Below are positions 38,341 through 49,032 of a DNA stretch of 64,000 nt, piece by piece (position 1 is the first letter of the stretch; each line of letters opens with the position of its first letter). The translations under genes were made by a program, and so were the position numbers. The notes under the pieces are model-generated. The model had not been told where the DNA came from. It made no database searches and saw nothing but the letters and a program-made list of their open reading frames with translations. The DNA is taken from positions 17,372,149 through 17,436,148 of the forward strand of contig CM055106.1 in NCBI GenBank assembly GCA_029204225.1, in the 5' to 3' direction. This DNA is from Diphasiastrum complanatum (taxonomy: Eukaryota; Streptophyta; Lycopodiopsida; Lycopodiales; Lycopodiaceae).

Positions 38341-39020
38341 AGGATGAGCGTTGTGATATGCTCCAAAGTCATTGCCACAAAAATAAAAGATGTGATTGTC
38401 TAAGATTGGATGCAAGGTACAGCTAATTTCAAATCCTCTTTGTCTTGGAGTTGTGGAATAATGGTTAGTATATTATTTTCTTTACTCAAGGAGTGAACTC
38501 CAATTTGAACTATTATTATAACAATAAAAACATGGTGATTGATATATCACAAAAATAATAAAAACAAAGATTGCATATTAGATGAATAAAACCAAACAAA
38601 TAAAAGCTCACCTTCATGTTGAAACTCACCTAAGCATGAGTGACACCACATTATTTAGCAACTGATCACAATAGCTTACTGCCATCACAACAGAGTTAAA
38701 CAAATACAAAATGAGTTTAACACGATGACATTTGTTTTGGGACTTTGACCTGAAAAAGAGTAATCTTTTTTGGTGTTTTTTAATGGTCCGAGTTTTAGGA
38801 CAAAATCATGGACTTTTTTAATAAATCTCTAAATTTTGTTTTTAAAAAAAGCCAAAGAAATGCATATTTTAAATAAAGAACTACAGGTTTTTTGTTGCAA
38901 ACTTCATAAAACCATCATCATCACAAATGAAATAATAATTCAAGAGAACAAATGATTTTTGAAACTCGAAATCCCATTGAAATACAAAATAATTTATATT
39001 ATATTTTCACATTCTTTTTT
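38341..39020. other. No gene recognised
   Basis: AT-rich spacer. I found no open frame, RNA gene or repeat of note. Confidence 0.4.
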
Positions 39021-42000
39021 TTAAAGTACATTTTCTAAAGAATTTTCACTGATGCTTCTCAATTCAGAACTTGACATATTCTCAACACTCTCGTTTTTAG
39101 CTGATGAAGTGGAAGACCCGTCTTCTTCATCAGAGTCAATTGGCATGTCTTCCTCAGAATCCGCGTCTAATGTTGACAAAAAAGCTTGTAAATCAGCTTT
39201 TCTCTGTTGATGACGAGTGGAGGATGATGGTTTTTCAAGTAATCCAAGTCGTTCTTTCAATATAGATATTGTTGACTTTCGTAGATGATTGGTCATTGTT
39301 AATTCAAAATTAAATGCCAAAACATCTACATCTTGTAGATTCAAATCGTCGACTCTTGGTTGATTTTTTGGCAATCTCTTTCTCTTGCCCTTTGGATCTA
39401 CTTGCAACATTTCGAGTTTGTACCTTCCCAAAAAAGCATTTGTTCAAGTGGTGAGCAACCAATGGACACGTAGTACTTTTGTTTGATTGCTATTTTGAAT
39501 AAAACCAAGTACTTCAGTTTAGTACACAGTCCAAGTCTAGAACACTTGCTTCTCTTAATGTTCATCAAAGTCCAAAATGGATGTCCCTCATTGTTTTCTG
39601 AAGCTAGAAGTGCAACAAGTCTTCCAATTTGGATTTCATTCAAATCACCGTGCCATTTCATTTTTGCAGCTTTTACACTTTGCCTATTCTTCCTTGAGCC
39701 CACATAAATTTCACGTTCCTCATCTTGCACAAGCTGCAAGAAATCATTATCTCGAGAAAGATCTGAAGGTTCAACAGTCGTAGTTGATGTTCCTAATTTA
39801 TGAGGCCAATGAAATTCATCAGTTGTTGATGTATGTTCGAGATTGAGCAAACTAATTTTTTGTTCCTCGAAAAAGTCCATCCACCAATGCTGATCAAACT
39901 CACCAAAAAAATGATAAGTTGCTTGGATACTTGATTCCAAAAAAATTAAGGAGGCAAATCATTAGGGGAGTTTTGAGCTCCAAAAAGACCCTTTAAAAAT
40001 TCGTGCAAGATGTCTTTTATATTATTAAAATATTTTGACACTAATACTTTTGGCTTGCCATAACTTTTTAATCATAGCCTAGAAGTATGTCATCTAACAT
40101 ATCATTCGAAAGCCCTTGTTGAGCGCTTTCCAATGCACCAAACTCTGCTAAATTTGGACTTACCACTAAAAAGTTATGCCGTTTTTAGTGTGGAATCAAA
40201 ATGTGGACTCAAAAAGTTACGTTACGTAGATTTCAAATTCGAGTGTTTTGATTGGTCCATGTGCAAGAAAAATTTAAGAAAAAATATAAAAAGAATCTTT
40301 ACAAAGGGTCTTTTTTGGATTTAGAACTCCTCTAATGGGATCAATCTCACGATGTTCTCTTTGCGCCTTTTGTTTTTCTAGCAAGGACTTCAAGGGAGAC
40401 AACACAACAAGCTTGATTTGAGTCCATGGAATGTTAAGCAAAAATCGAACTCCTTCAAGAGGTAACCACGAAACTGAATTTGAAAATAGTTTGCCCCATA
40501 ATAATATAATGCTTGATTCGTTACATTTGATTTTAAACCGGTGCTAAAAGCTAATATCATTAATATTAGCTACGCATTGCTCTGTTTCGTTGGACGCCTT
40601 AACATAGTCACGAAAATCATATGTGTGTCTGATTAATGACACGTTTGGCTTTGGCACATACGATTCCTCAACAATGCTTTGAAGCATTGGTAATGAAAAT
40701 GCTTTCTTGCATTTCAACCTCTTAGAAAAGCAACTAAACATTTGATCAATTTGATCGTGGGTATGTCCTACCAACAAAAATCCTATTTTTACTTTTTTGA
40801 AAAAAACTTTCTCCACTAGCATAGACAAGTATGCCAAAATAGTTTGGTTTTTATTTTCCCTAGTAGTGTTGTCAAGCTGTAAATAATGTATTTCTAGAAG
40901 ATTTTTACCAAATTCGCAAATTATCTTATGTACAACGGTGATCGTCAAATTTGGATCATTTTGAACATTGGGATAATTAAAAAAGACCTTGGACTCCAAA
41001 GTGCCATTAAACACAAGTGCTCCAATGAGATGAACCTGAATAAAATCTGCCTCGTTCAAATTTTTGGGCACTCTGACAAAATGAGGCAACATTGTTTTCT
41101 GCTGATCCATGCCATCAATAACAAGGCCCAAATATTTTTGTGGACATTCCAAACTTTTCTTTCGATGCTTGGCCAACTTTTGTCTTTCAACTGTTTGTTG
41201 ATCTCTGTGCAGTTGAAAAGCTTTTGCAGCATCCACTAAAAATACAATGATTCACTTATTTAATAGAATAAAGATCATACCATAATGGTGTTCAAAAAGA
41301 CTGCAACATATTTTTTTTTAAAACAGAAAGTATTAAAATGAATGACAAATTTGATTAATATTTACCTTTCTCATCATTTGCCTTTGCAAGTTGTTTTGCA
41401 GACTTTAACAACTCGCAAGTGGACCATATTGTCATTCGTGATTTTTTGGGAATCTTTACTTGTCCAAAATCTCTTTTCCAAATTCTAAGAAAATATAAGT
41501 AACTCAAATAGAAAACATTTTGTGTTTTTGCAAACTCTTTGACATCAAATATATTTCTAATTTTGGAAAATTATCCGACAAGTGAAAATATAAGGAATTA
41601 GGCGATTTCTCTCCGTGCACATCTATGAAATGCTTTAGCCAAGCAGTTGCATTTAAAGCATTTGGAGAAACAGTTCGACCCTGTAAGGATCCCCATAATG
41701 TTGGGCCTTTCTGAAGTCGTGCATGCATTTGTTGAAGCCGTGAGTTTCCGATTGCATGAACTGCTTTGTAAGCTTTGCGACAAACCTCCAAAGCATTTAA
41801 AAAATACGAAAATGAGATTTTGTCTGGCCTCACTATTGCACACAAATAGTAATTTCTCTCATCATTACTTCGTAAAAAGAAGTTTGATCTTAATTCTTCA
41901 ATTTCTCTGATACTCAGCTTTTGCAAACAACAGGATGAGCAGAAAATAATATTTTGTACCTTTCGAATCTTAGATTTTGTAATCAACTATTTTTGATGAT

Positions 42001-42235
42001 TCGTTAAATCAGGTGAGGATCTCAAGTCTCTCTTGTATTTTTCTTTTTGTTTGGAGTCTGATCTATAAATTGAACCTGTGACACTAGTAGGTGCTTGAAC
42101 TGGTTGAGAAGGTGTTGGAATCTCATGACTCGGAATTCTGGCTCCAACCTCAGGATGTTTTGGACCCTCAGAAGGCTCATCAGAGGAGTTACAAACATCA
42201 AAAGGGTCGTCTAAGAAATGCCATGTAGGACAAAA
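39021..42235 (-). pseudogene. DUF7869-type transposase-like gene, interrupted by a MITE
   Basis: An acidic N-terminal segment (42235-41990, FLDDPFDVCNSSDE) leads through a TAG into a central segment (41986-41504). After a frame change come RIWKRDFGQVKIPKKS and CELLKSAKQLA. A GT-AG intron (41236-41365) splits GAGAAAG from TGGATGC. The next exon holds LVIDGMDQQKT, LQLDNTTRENKNQ and GFLLVGHTHDQIDQMFS, the DDE/RNase H-like core as I know it from the DUF7869 family. A TAG at about 40548 is followed in frame by HRFKIKCNES and VRFLLNIPW. Then the MITE (39962-40335) intervenes, and the C-terminal part (39940-39021) needs a frameshift at a T6 run near 39430 to end in an acidic Ser-rich tail. It probably belonged to a mobile element. 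Its 5' end lies about 230 bp from gene Z, divergently. Confidence 0.7.
39962..40335. mobile_element. 374-bp MITE, copy 2, inside the DUF7869-type gene
   Basis: Same length and ends as 24871-25244 (TTAGGGGAGTTTTGAGCTCC at the left, AGAACTCCTCTAA at the right), with the internal stem weakened by one mismatch. Removing it brings the upstream reading REIDP next to a plausible continuation ICLLNF, so it inserted into coding sequence after or while the gene decayed. Confidence 0.87.
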
Positions 42236-42488
42236 GAAATGCCGGATTTCAAAACTCCAACGAACTTTCAGGTCCAGTTTAGCTTAACTTACTGGTAATG
42301 TGTAGTCAACATGACACGATTATGACGTATGCAACTGCGACTTCAAGAATCTATGACGCTCATTAACTAACTTTTTGAAATTTGAAAATGAGATTGTGTC
42401 CCTCGTTTTAACTAGCGAGAGAATAAACATAGAATCTCATGTACGCCATGGATGAAGAATAGTGTCTATTTTCTTTTTGGTCTGTCAG
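42236..42488. promoter_or_regulatory. Short divergent intergenic region between DUF7869-type gene and gene Z
   Basis: Only about 230-250 bases separate two genes read in opposite directions, so a shared promoter is likely. I see no convincing TATA box. The function is inferred from geometry alone. Confidence 0.3.
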
Positions 42489-45162
42489 CTGATGTTTGCG
42501 AAGATGTCTCAGTTTCATCTATACATTGTTCTCCCTGCCGAGAATGCTTCGATAGCTAAAAGAGGAGTAGTGAAAGAATCCACAGTTTCTCCACTTGATA
42601 TGATCGCCCACAGAATCAACCAAAGAAAGAATTACGATTTGTGGATTGACGGAAGTTTGTATCCATTGGATCCGAGCTTGATGCAATCTCCACAATTCCA
42701 ATCCATCACACAATTAATAAAGTTTTTGTGTGATGGAGAAAATGGTTTACTGGGTTATTGTGAAAGATTGACGACTTATGGTATTGCAAACTCAGTTTAG
42801 AAAATACAGAGTTTAGAATGTATGTTAAATGGTTTGCTTGCTGACTATAGAGAAAAAAGAGACCGCATTATTACAAAAAAAAGAAAATAATGCACGTTTA
42901 CATAATATTATATTAAATTTGAGTGCAAGTAATGATCAATTCTGACCAGTTGTTCAGACATTACGAATATCAAATGACCAGTTAATAGAAAAGCCTCGCA
43001 TACTAGATAAGAAATTAGAAAGAAACAAGCGAAAAAGAATTATGAAGGACATTGATGAGCTTTTGCTAAATGGAGGCCAACGGAGAAAAATGATTCAAGC
43101 ATTCAAGTAAGGATTTGATTTGAATCAATTTTATTTTAGTTTTGTGAAGTAGCATGACATTTATTATGTGTCCTATTTGGGTTTCTTGATTTTCATGATC
43201 ATTTGCAGATCATCATTGGTTGCAAATGAGCATCTGAAGGACAATGACCTGATCGAAAAATCACTGAGTTTGGTATTGACAACCAAGTCTACAAAGTCTT
43301 TATTGGACAATAATCGATATTCTCGAATCAAGTCCAAGGTCATTGAGGCTTTGATGAACGAGGTCGGTAAGGTAATCGACCGAACGTTAATTTAGGGAGC
43401 ATGTGATTTCTCAGTTATTAGCAGGGAGGCATATGCCAGTATATTTAAAATTATTAAAGAGGCTTTTGGACAATTGCATGTAAGAAAATTTCCCATTCCT
43501 CGTCCTTTTCAGATAAGATTGGAGAGAGATGTATTGAATAAGGGTATGCAAAACATCATTGGAATCCCTTTTCACATCAATGAGATCTACAATTCAAAGT
43601 CTGGCAATTTGTCATATAACTGTACCAACAACTTATTTGTGGATTTGAATCATTTATTGAGATTTACAGTGAAATTCTATAATATTACAAGTGTTAGTAT
43701 GAGCAAACTTATTCTGGTGGTCAAGCTAGATGAATCGGAAGTTATAAAAGGACAAAAGTTGGAAAGAGTAAGTATTGCTCTCATGAATGGAGCATTGAGC
43801 AATGCAACAAACTCAAGGGATCTCAACTTTAGTGTGCAATCAGAAAACAACATATGATGGCTAGCATGTTTTCAGGTAAAAACTGGTTGTTATTCATGTG
43901 CATTTTCTTTTAGTAATTGTTTTGAATATATAAAAACTTGTGATTCCATATGTTGAATATGTTATCAAGGAGGATTACGATGTTCTTTCCTGGATTTTTA
44001 GCAGAACAAGTTATCCAGATATCATAAAGGATCATATGAATGACAAAGTACTTAGTGTTCTTGAAAGAGGTGAATATTTTGTGGAATGGCATTTAGCTGG
44101 AGACTTGAAGTCATTAAAATGTATGTTCAATGTATCTCATGGAGCAAATTCGAAACATCCATGTCTATAATGTATAAAATCATCAAATGACATTTCAAGG
44201 AACACAAGAGTTTCAAGAGATATTGAAGATCCCAATTGGAAACCAGTACTACCAATTTCTTTACAAAATGTGCATATTTGCACACTTCATGGAGAGGTGA
44301 GGATCATAGAGAAATTAATATATCTTCATATCTTGTTTGCATGGAATACTAAGCCAGAGTCAGCATCAAAACAAGCAATCGCTCGATTAGAGGAAGTGTT
44401 GTCAAAAGCAAGCCTTCATAACGACCATGTTAAAGTACAAAAAGATGAAAAGCTTTCGGAAAAAACAGGAAACGTTCCCAGTAAACCTAGAATAGGAGGA
44501 GTCAAAGCTCGTTCTTTTTTATCAAATCATTCTAAAGAGTCGTCTAAGATCCAATACTTGGTTTGGAAAGATGTTATTTCTACAACAGGAGACTTTGAAG
44601 ATAAAGGAACAACAAGGGTAAAGAAAGTTGAAGTTTGGAAAAAGCTCGATAATATGGTTAAAGTGCTTAGAAAAGACACAATTTCATATGCAGATGCAGT
44701 CCTATTGCATTTGGAAAAAACAACAATAAAGTTTGTAGATGCAGTTCGGGTGGCTTGGGGCTCAGATCACATCACCCACTACATGGTAAGATACATTTGA
44801 ACAGTGTCTTACAATTTTATAATTTTAGTATAACTTGTTTGATAGATTCTAACCAATGCATATTTTTCTAACCAATGCATAAATCTTTGATATTGCAGCA
44901 CATACTAAGGCATCATGCATCATTTTTTGCAAAAAAGTATGGCAGTTTGAGTATATGGTCCTCACAAGGAATGGAGAAATCACATTGGTAGGCAAGAGCA
45001 GCACTAAATCGAAATACACAACATGCTGGAACATCCTCAAAAAATAGTTACATCATTCAGCTATTCCAATGGTTTTATAGACGACCTCAAGTTCGATACA
45101 CAACAAGATCAACTGAACATCAAAGATTCAAAAAAGCATGTAAATTTATAAGCCAAAATTAG
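42462..45162 (+). pseudogene. Gene Z: large multi-exon gene, probably transposase-related
   Basis: It starts MFAKMSQFHLYIVLPAENAS. A coiled-coil-like segment follows (LLQKKENNARLHNIILNLSA, DKKLERNKRKR). An intron (43106-43208) precedes SSLVANEHLKDNDLIEKSL. A later segment carries YFVEWHLAGDLKSLKCMF, HGANSKHPCL-stop-CIKSS and, after an intron with a GTAAGA donor (44786-44898), ILRHHASFFAKKYGSLS and GMEKSHW. WHxxGDLKxL followed by HGANSxxPCxxC recalls a widespread uncharacterised family in mobile elements of algae and invertebrates. The four stops near 43395, 43855, 44168 and 44990 interrupt otherwise continuous frames. I cannot name a catalytic triad. It converges on gene Y with a gap of about 170 bases. 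Confidence 0.5.
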
Positions 45163-45333
45163 ATTGATGGCATTCAATAAAGATCAAACGCGTGTAATAA
45201 AAAACTCTCAAATTTCACATACATTAAATGGAAAAGAGTACAATCATTTTTTTTCATTGTCTCTAAGGACAATTTTTGCTGTGTGGTCATGAAGGAACTT
45301 TTTCCTATCATACGGATCCAAAAATCGAGTTGA

Positions 45334-46776
45334 TCACCTTTTGCTTAGCTCTATATATCCTGATAGAATTGTCATAGCAGATGATCTCATAGGAACATTT
45401 TTTGGCACGTAATTGAACACTTTAAGAGCAACATCTTTTTTGACAAAAATGATTCTATATGTATTTCCTGGATATTTATGCCCTTGGGCAAAATAAAATA
45501 GGGCCTTGATGGCCATGATTAAGGTTCTCGCATTCACAAAAAACCTTTCATGAAGAATACAAATTTCGTTATCTACAAAATGTTTCAAATAATGAGCCAA
45601 TGAGGCATTCTTCTATCTCCCGCCTTGTCTCTCTCTCAATTCTCCATGCCTGCTAGGAAAGGCATCAACTTCAACGATTTTCTACAACACATAATCAAGT
45701 GTTAGTCAAACTAGCAGATCAATCATCAGTTACACGTTAAATAGTAAATGATTTTTGTGAGAAGGTGTACTTACCAAATCCTCCTCATCAGTTTGGATCA
45801 CACTAGCAGTTTCCAAATTGTGACCAACAATAATGGTTGATTGCTAGTTAGCTAGAATAGTATATATGGGAGGTGGCGGATACTTTTTCTGAAAAGCCGA
45901 AAACTCCTCCTCACTCGGCATATTAGCCTCATATGCCCTGGTCTCAGATAGCATCCTTTGAAGGGCATCTGTGCCACTTGCCCATTCTACCTGGTCCTCA
46001 TAGTCGATGCCATCTATGAGGTTGTCATCATCAAAGTCAATAAAATCATTAAATTCAAAAATCATCCTTGACATAAGAGATAATATCTCATGTTCTCTGA
46101 GATCCATTACGTCTCTGATGTCGCTAATGGACAAGAATGCAATATCGTCCATATGGTACACAGGGAGGTCTATCGGAGTTCTGCTTTGGTCAATCTCGCT
46201 CACGGTAGATAAGGGAGAGATAGACAGAGAACGAGCCTTGGAAGGATCATATTGTTGTGCTTGCCTGCCCTCCTCTACATCTCCTAAAACCTCATCAACA
46301 ATGGAAACCTCTGAAGCCACACGAGTAGTAGGGGCAGGCAAACCAATCATAGATGACCCAGAAGATTCTGCCTCGTCAGAGATAAGAGCAGATAAGAAAA
46401 ACACGAAGGCCATACCCTCCTGAACGAAGCGACATACTCGATTGTGTTCCTCACAGGGTATGACACGTTTAAACAAATCGATAAGTTTGGTAAACTTATG
46501 ATCATGCCTTTGCTTGGCACTAGGCTGAGCATGAGTCAAATTTGTGAAATGCACAAATCTCAGGCCATCCATCAGAAGGGTACCCTGTTGCAAGCACTCA
46601 TAAAAATCCTTGTACAGTTTGGAAAAAACTTTCCTATGCTCAATAACAAATCTCTCTATGTCAAACTAAAAATCAAAATAGGACAAAAAATGGACTTGTT
46701 TGTCGCTAACCCCAGCATCAACAAGGAAAGAACTAAGAGCTCTATCATAGATTGAACTAGTAGAAGAGGAGGCCAT
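45334..46776 (-). pseudogene. Gene Y: unknown protein, divergent from H3-Ulp1 copy 2
   Basis: ATG at 46776-46774 (MASSSTSSIYDRALSSFLVD). An in-frame TAG stands at 46668-46666, then a frame of 249 codons (FKRVIPCEEHNRVCRFVQEG; acidic FNDFIDFDDDNLIDGIDYED; KKYPPPPIYTILAN). After a second TAG (45846-45844) the frame continues to EDL and a GTAAGT donor. Exon 2 (from TTGTAG, about 45684) gives KIVEVDAFPSRHGELRERQG, a third TAG, and LAHYLKHFVDNEICILHERF, ending at TGA 45334. All three internal stops are TAG. There is no known domain; the acidic middle and His/Lys-rich end suggest a DNA- or chromatin-associated protein, but that is a guess. It is about 1.4 kb, compact, and shares an upstream region with H3-Ulp1. 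Confidence 0.55.
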
Positions 46777-47454
46777 ATCGATATGAGGCGCCAATTAGCA
46801 AGGGGACATAAACGGTGTAATCCTGAGCGCGTGATGGCGATATGCACTGTACACGATTTCGGATATCGAAACTACACGCCAGGGGAGCAGTGCGACTATG
46901 GAACCGTCTGTTGGACGCGTGGTAGCGATATTGTATATACTGATTTTGGAGCAGGTCAGTTTCCTGGACTCAATATGCAAAACTAAACTCCGAAAACAAC
47001 ACTCATATATATAGTCTAATACAGAGAATTTGAGCCATACACGTTTTTCGATAATGTGCGGTCAAAATTGCCACATGTGTGGAAATGACAGCTCAATCAT
47101 TTGCATGACATGTGTACACTTCGGATCCTGAAATGTGTCCTCGCACGTGCATGCCAACTGTACGATCGTACAAGCCAGTCCATCCCGTGACGCGTGTGTA
47201 GCCCATATCGTGACACGTGTCCTCGCACGTGCATGCCAGCCCTATGATCGTAATGACCATTGATTTTCTTTCTTGTGGCAGGTCCGTGTGATGACATGTG
47301 TGGCCACACGTGCGGGGGTTTGAGGTGTCACATCACACGTGTGATAATGGTGGGACATTCTGCAGGTATAAAAGGACATTTTGGGCTCATATTTCTGTTT
47401 CATATTTTTTCGTTCTCTAGTGCTCCTCAGATTCCTGCGTTCACTTGCACCCCT
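46777..47454 (+). promoter_or_regulatory. Bidirectional upstream region of gene Y and H3-Ulp1 copy 2 (left part)
   Basis: GTGATGGCGATATGCAC (about 46832) and CGTGGTAGCGATATTG (about 46917) are units of the array seen before both H3-Ulp1 copies. TATATATAG near 47008 can serve gene Y on the minus strand. GTATAAAAGG at 47365-47374 is a good plus-strand TATA box, about 260 bases from the H3-Ulp1 start when element D is ignored. GTGTCCTCGCACGTGCATGC occurs twice, near 47136 and 47218. Element D (with TSD CCCCT) now separates this part from 52482-52650. Confidence 0.6.
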
Positions 47455-48275
47455 TGTGAGAAATTGGCAAAAACCGAGCTTGGTATTTTTTATGATAGAA
47501 GTTTGTAAGTGAATCTCACATGTGTGGAGGATGTTCCCACGTGTGGAGAGTTGTAAAGTAAATCAAAATGTTTGATATAGGGGTCTCATAGAATTTCATA
47601 GTCAAGCATTTAGGTGTAGGATGTTGATAGGGTCAAATTTGGCATAGATGGCAAATTATCCATTTTCACTTGTAATGCCAATATTGAGCCAAAATAGAGC
47701 CAAACTTGTGCCAATTAGAGTGTAGACAAGTGTCATGCTTTTGTTTGATGAAGCTTAAGAGGTCCAATAGGATTTAGAGGTGGAACCTTGTGAGGTCCAA
47801 TAGAAAATTGAGGTGTGCTTGAATATAGTCCAATAGAATTTAGAGGTGCATGGATCAATGGTCCAATAGGATTAAGAGGTGGCAAAGTGTGATCCAATCA
47901 TAGTTAAGCATAGTGGTAGCTCATGAATCTATTAGTATCATTGTACTCCTCCTTTTGGATCTAATTGATTTTGAGATTGAGTGGATTTTGAGTGTCATTG
48001 AATTTCTAGCTTTCTCTCTCTACCCGAGAGCTCATGATGGTTTTTTCCCTCTCTACCCGAGGAGAGCAGCTTGTTTTTACTTAGAATACTTTTGGAACAC
48101 TTCCCACACGTGTGAGTGAGAGTTGGAAGTGATTGAATGCATGTAGTAGTGTGTTTTTGCCATAGAATCAAAGATAGATCTTGAATCTCAATCTAGTCTT
48201 GATCTTGGTGCATCTACACACCTTAGGAGATCACAAGTACATGTAGTGGACAATCCACACGTGTGAAATTCAACA
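47455..48275 (+). repeat. Element D 5' LTR
   Basis: 821 bp. It holds repeated GGTCCAATAG motifs (47760-47880), CTCTCTACCCGAG twice, CCCACGTGTGGAG and CACACGTGTGAAATTC. Confidence 0.93.
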
Positions 48276-49032
48276 TGGTATCAGAGCCTACCTAAGGTTA
48301 CCATGCATTTTGATCCATTTGAGTGAAAACTATTCATCAATCTTGAGCTAGAAATTGTCAAGGCCCATTTTCCTAGCTATCTTGTTCAATTTTGGATCAA
48401 AAGAGATCAAAAGGACATTGATTGGGTCTGACCTGGTACTGTACGGAATCAGGTTCTCAGACACGTGTGAGGAACATCCGATTTCAGTTTGGGAGTTCTC
48501 TTTCATGTTTGATCCAAAAATCTTGCTAGATAGCTTGTTTTGAAGCTATTTTTGTCTAGTTTCTGATGCAGTCAGTTTCATTCCATTTGGTTGTGCCAAT
48601 CAAAAGTTATAAGCTTTTGAAGAGGGTTAGGTAGGGCACCTAGACCTGGGTGGACACATTTGGTTTGGTCAAAAGATTGCTTGTTTGATCCAAAATCACA
48701 GTTGAATGCTTACCAATCTCATCTATATGTGATCTAGGCACTGTTTTGAGATCTTAGCCATTTTGTTTCATGCAATATCATTGTATTTGAGTCAAATTTG
48801 GTTTCTTAGTGTATTTCACACGTGCTAAGAGTGTTTGATCCTAACTTTGCCCATACTCCATCATTTGATGTGAAGTAGATCTAGTTTTGGAGAGATTGAG
48901 ATAGCTAGTGAGAATCACCTCACAGTTTGTTGCAAGATCTTGCATAGGAGATGGTAGCACACCATTATTGGATCCTATAGTGAGAGAGAAGAAACATTTT
49001 TTGTTCATCACTTTTATTTATCTCCACTTTAC

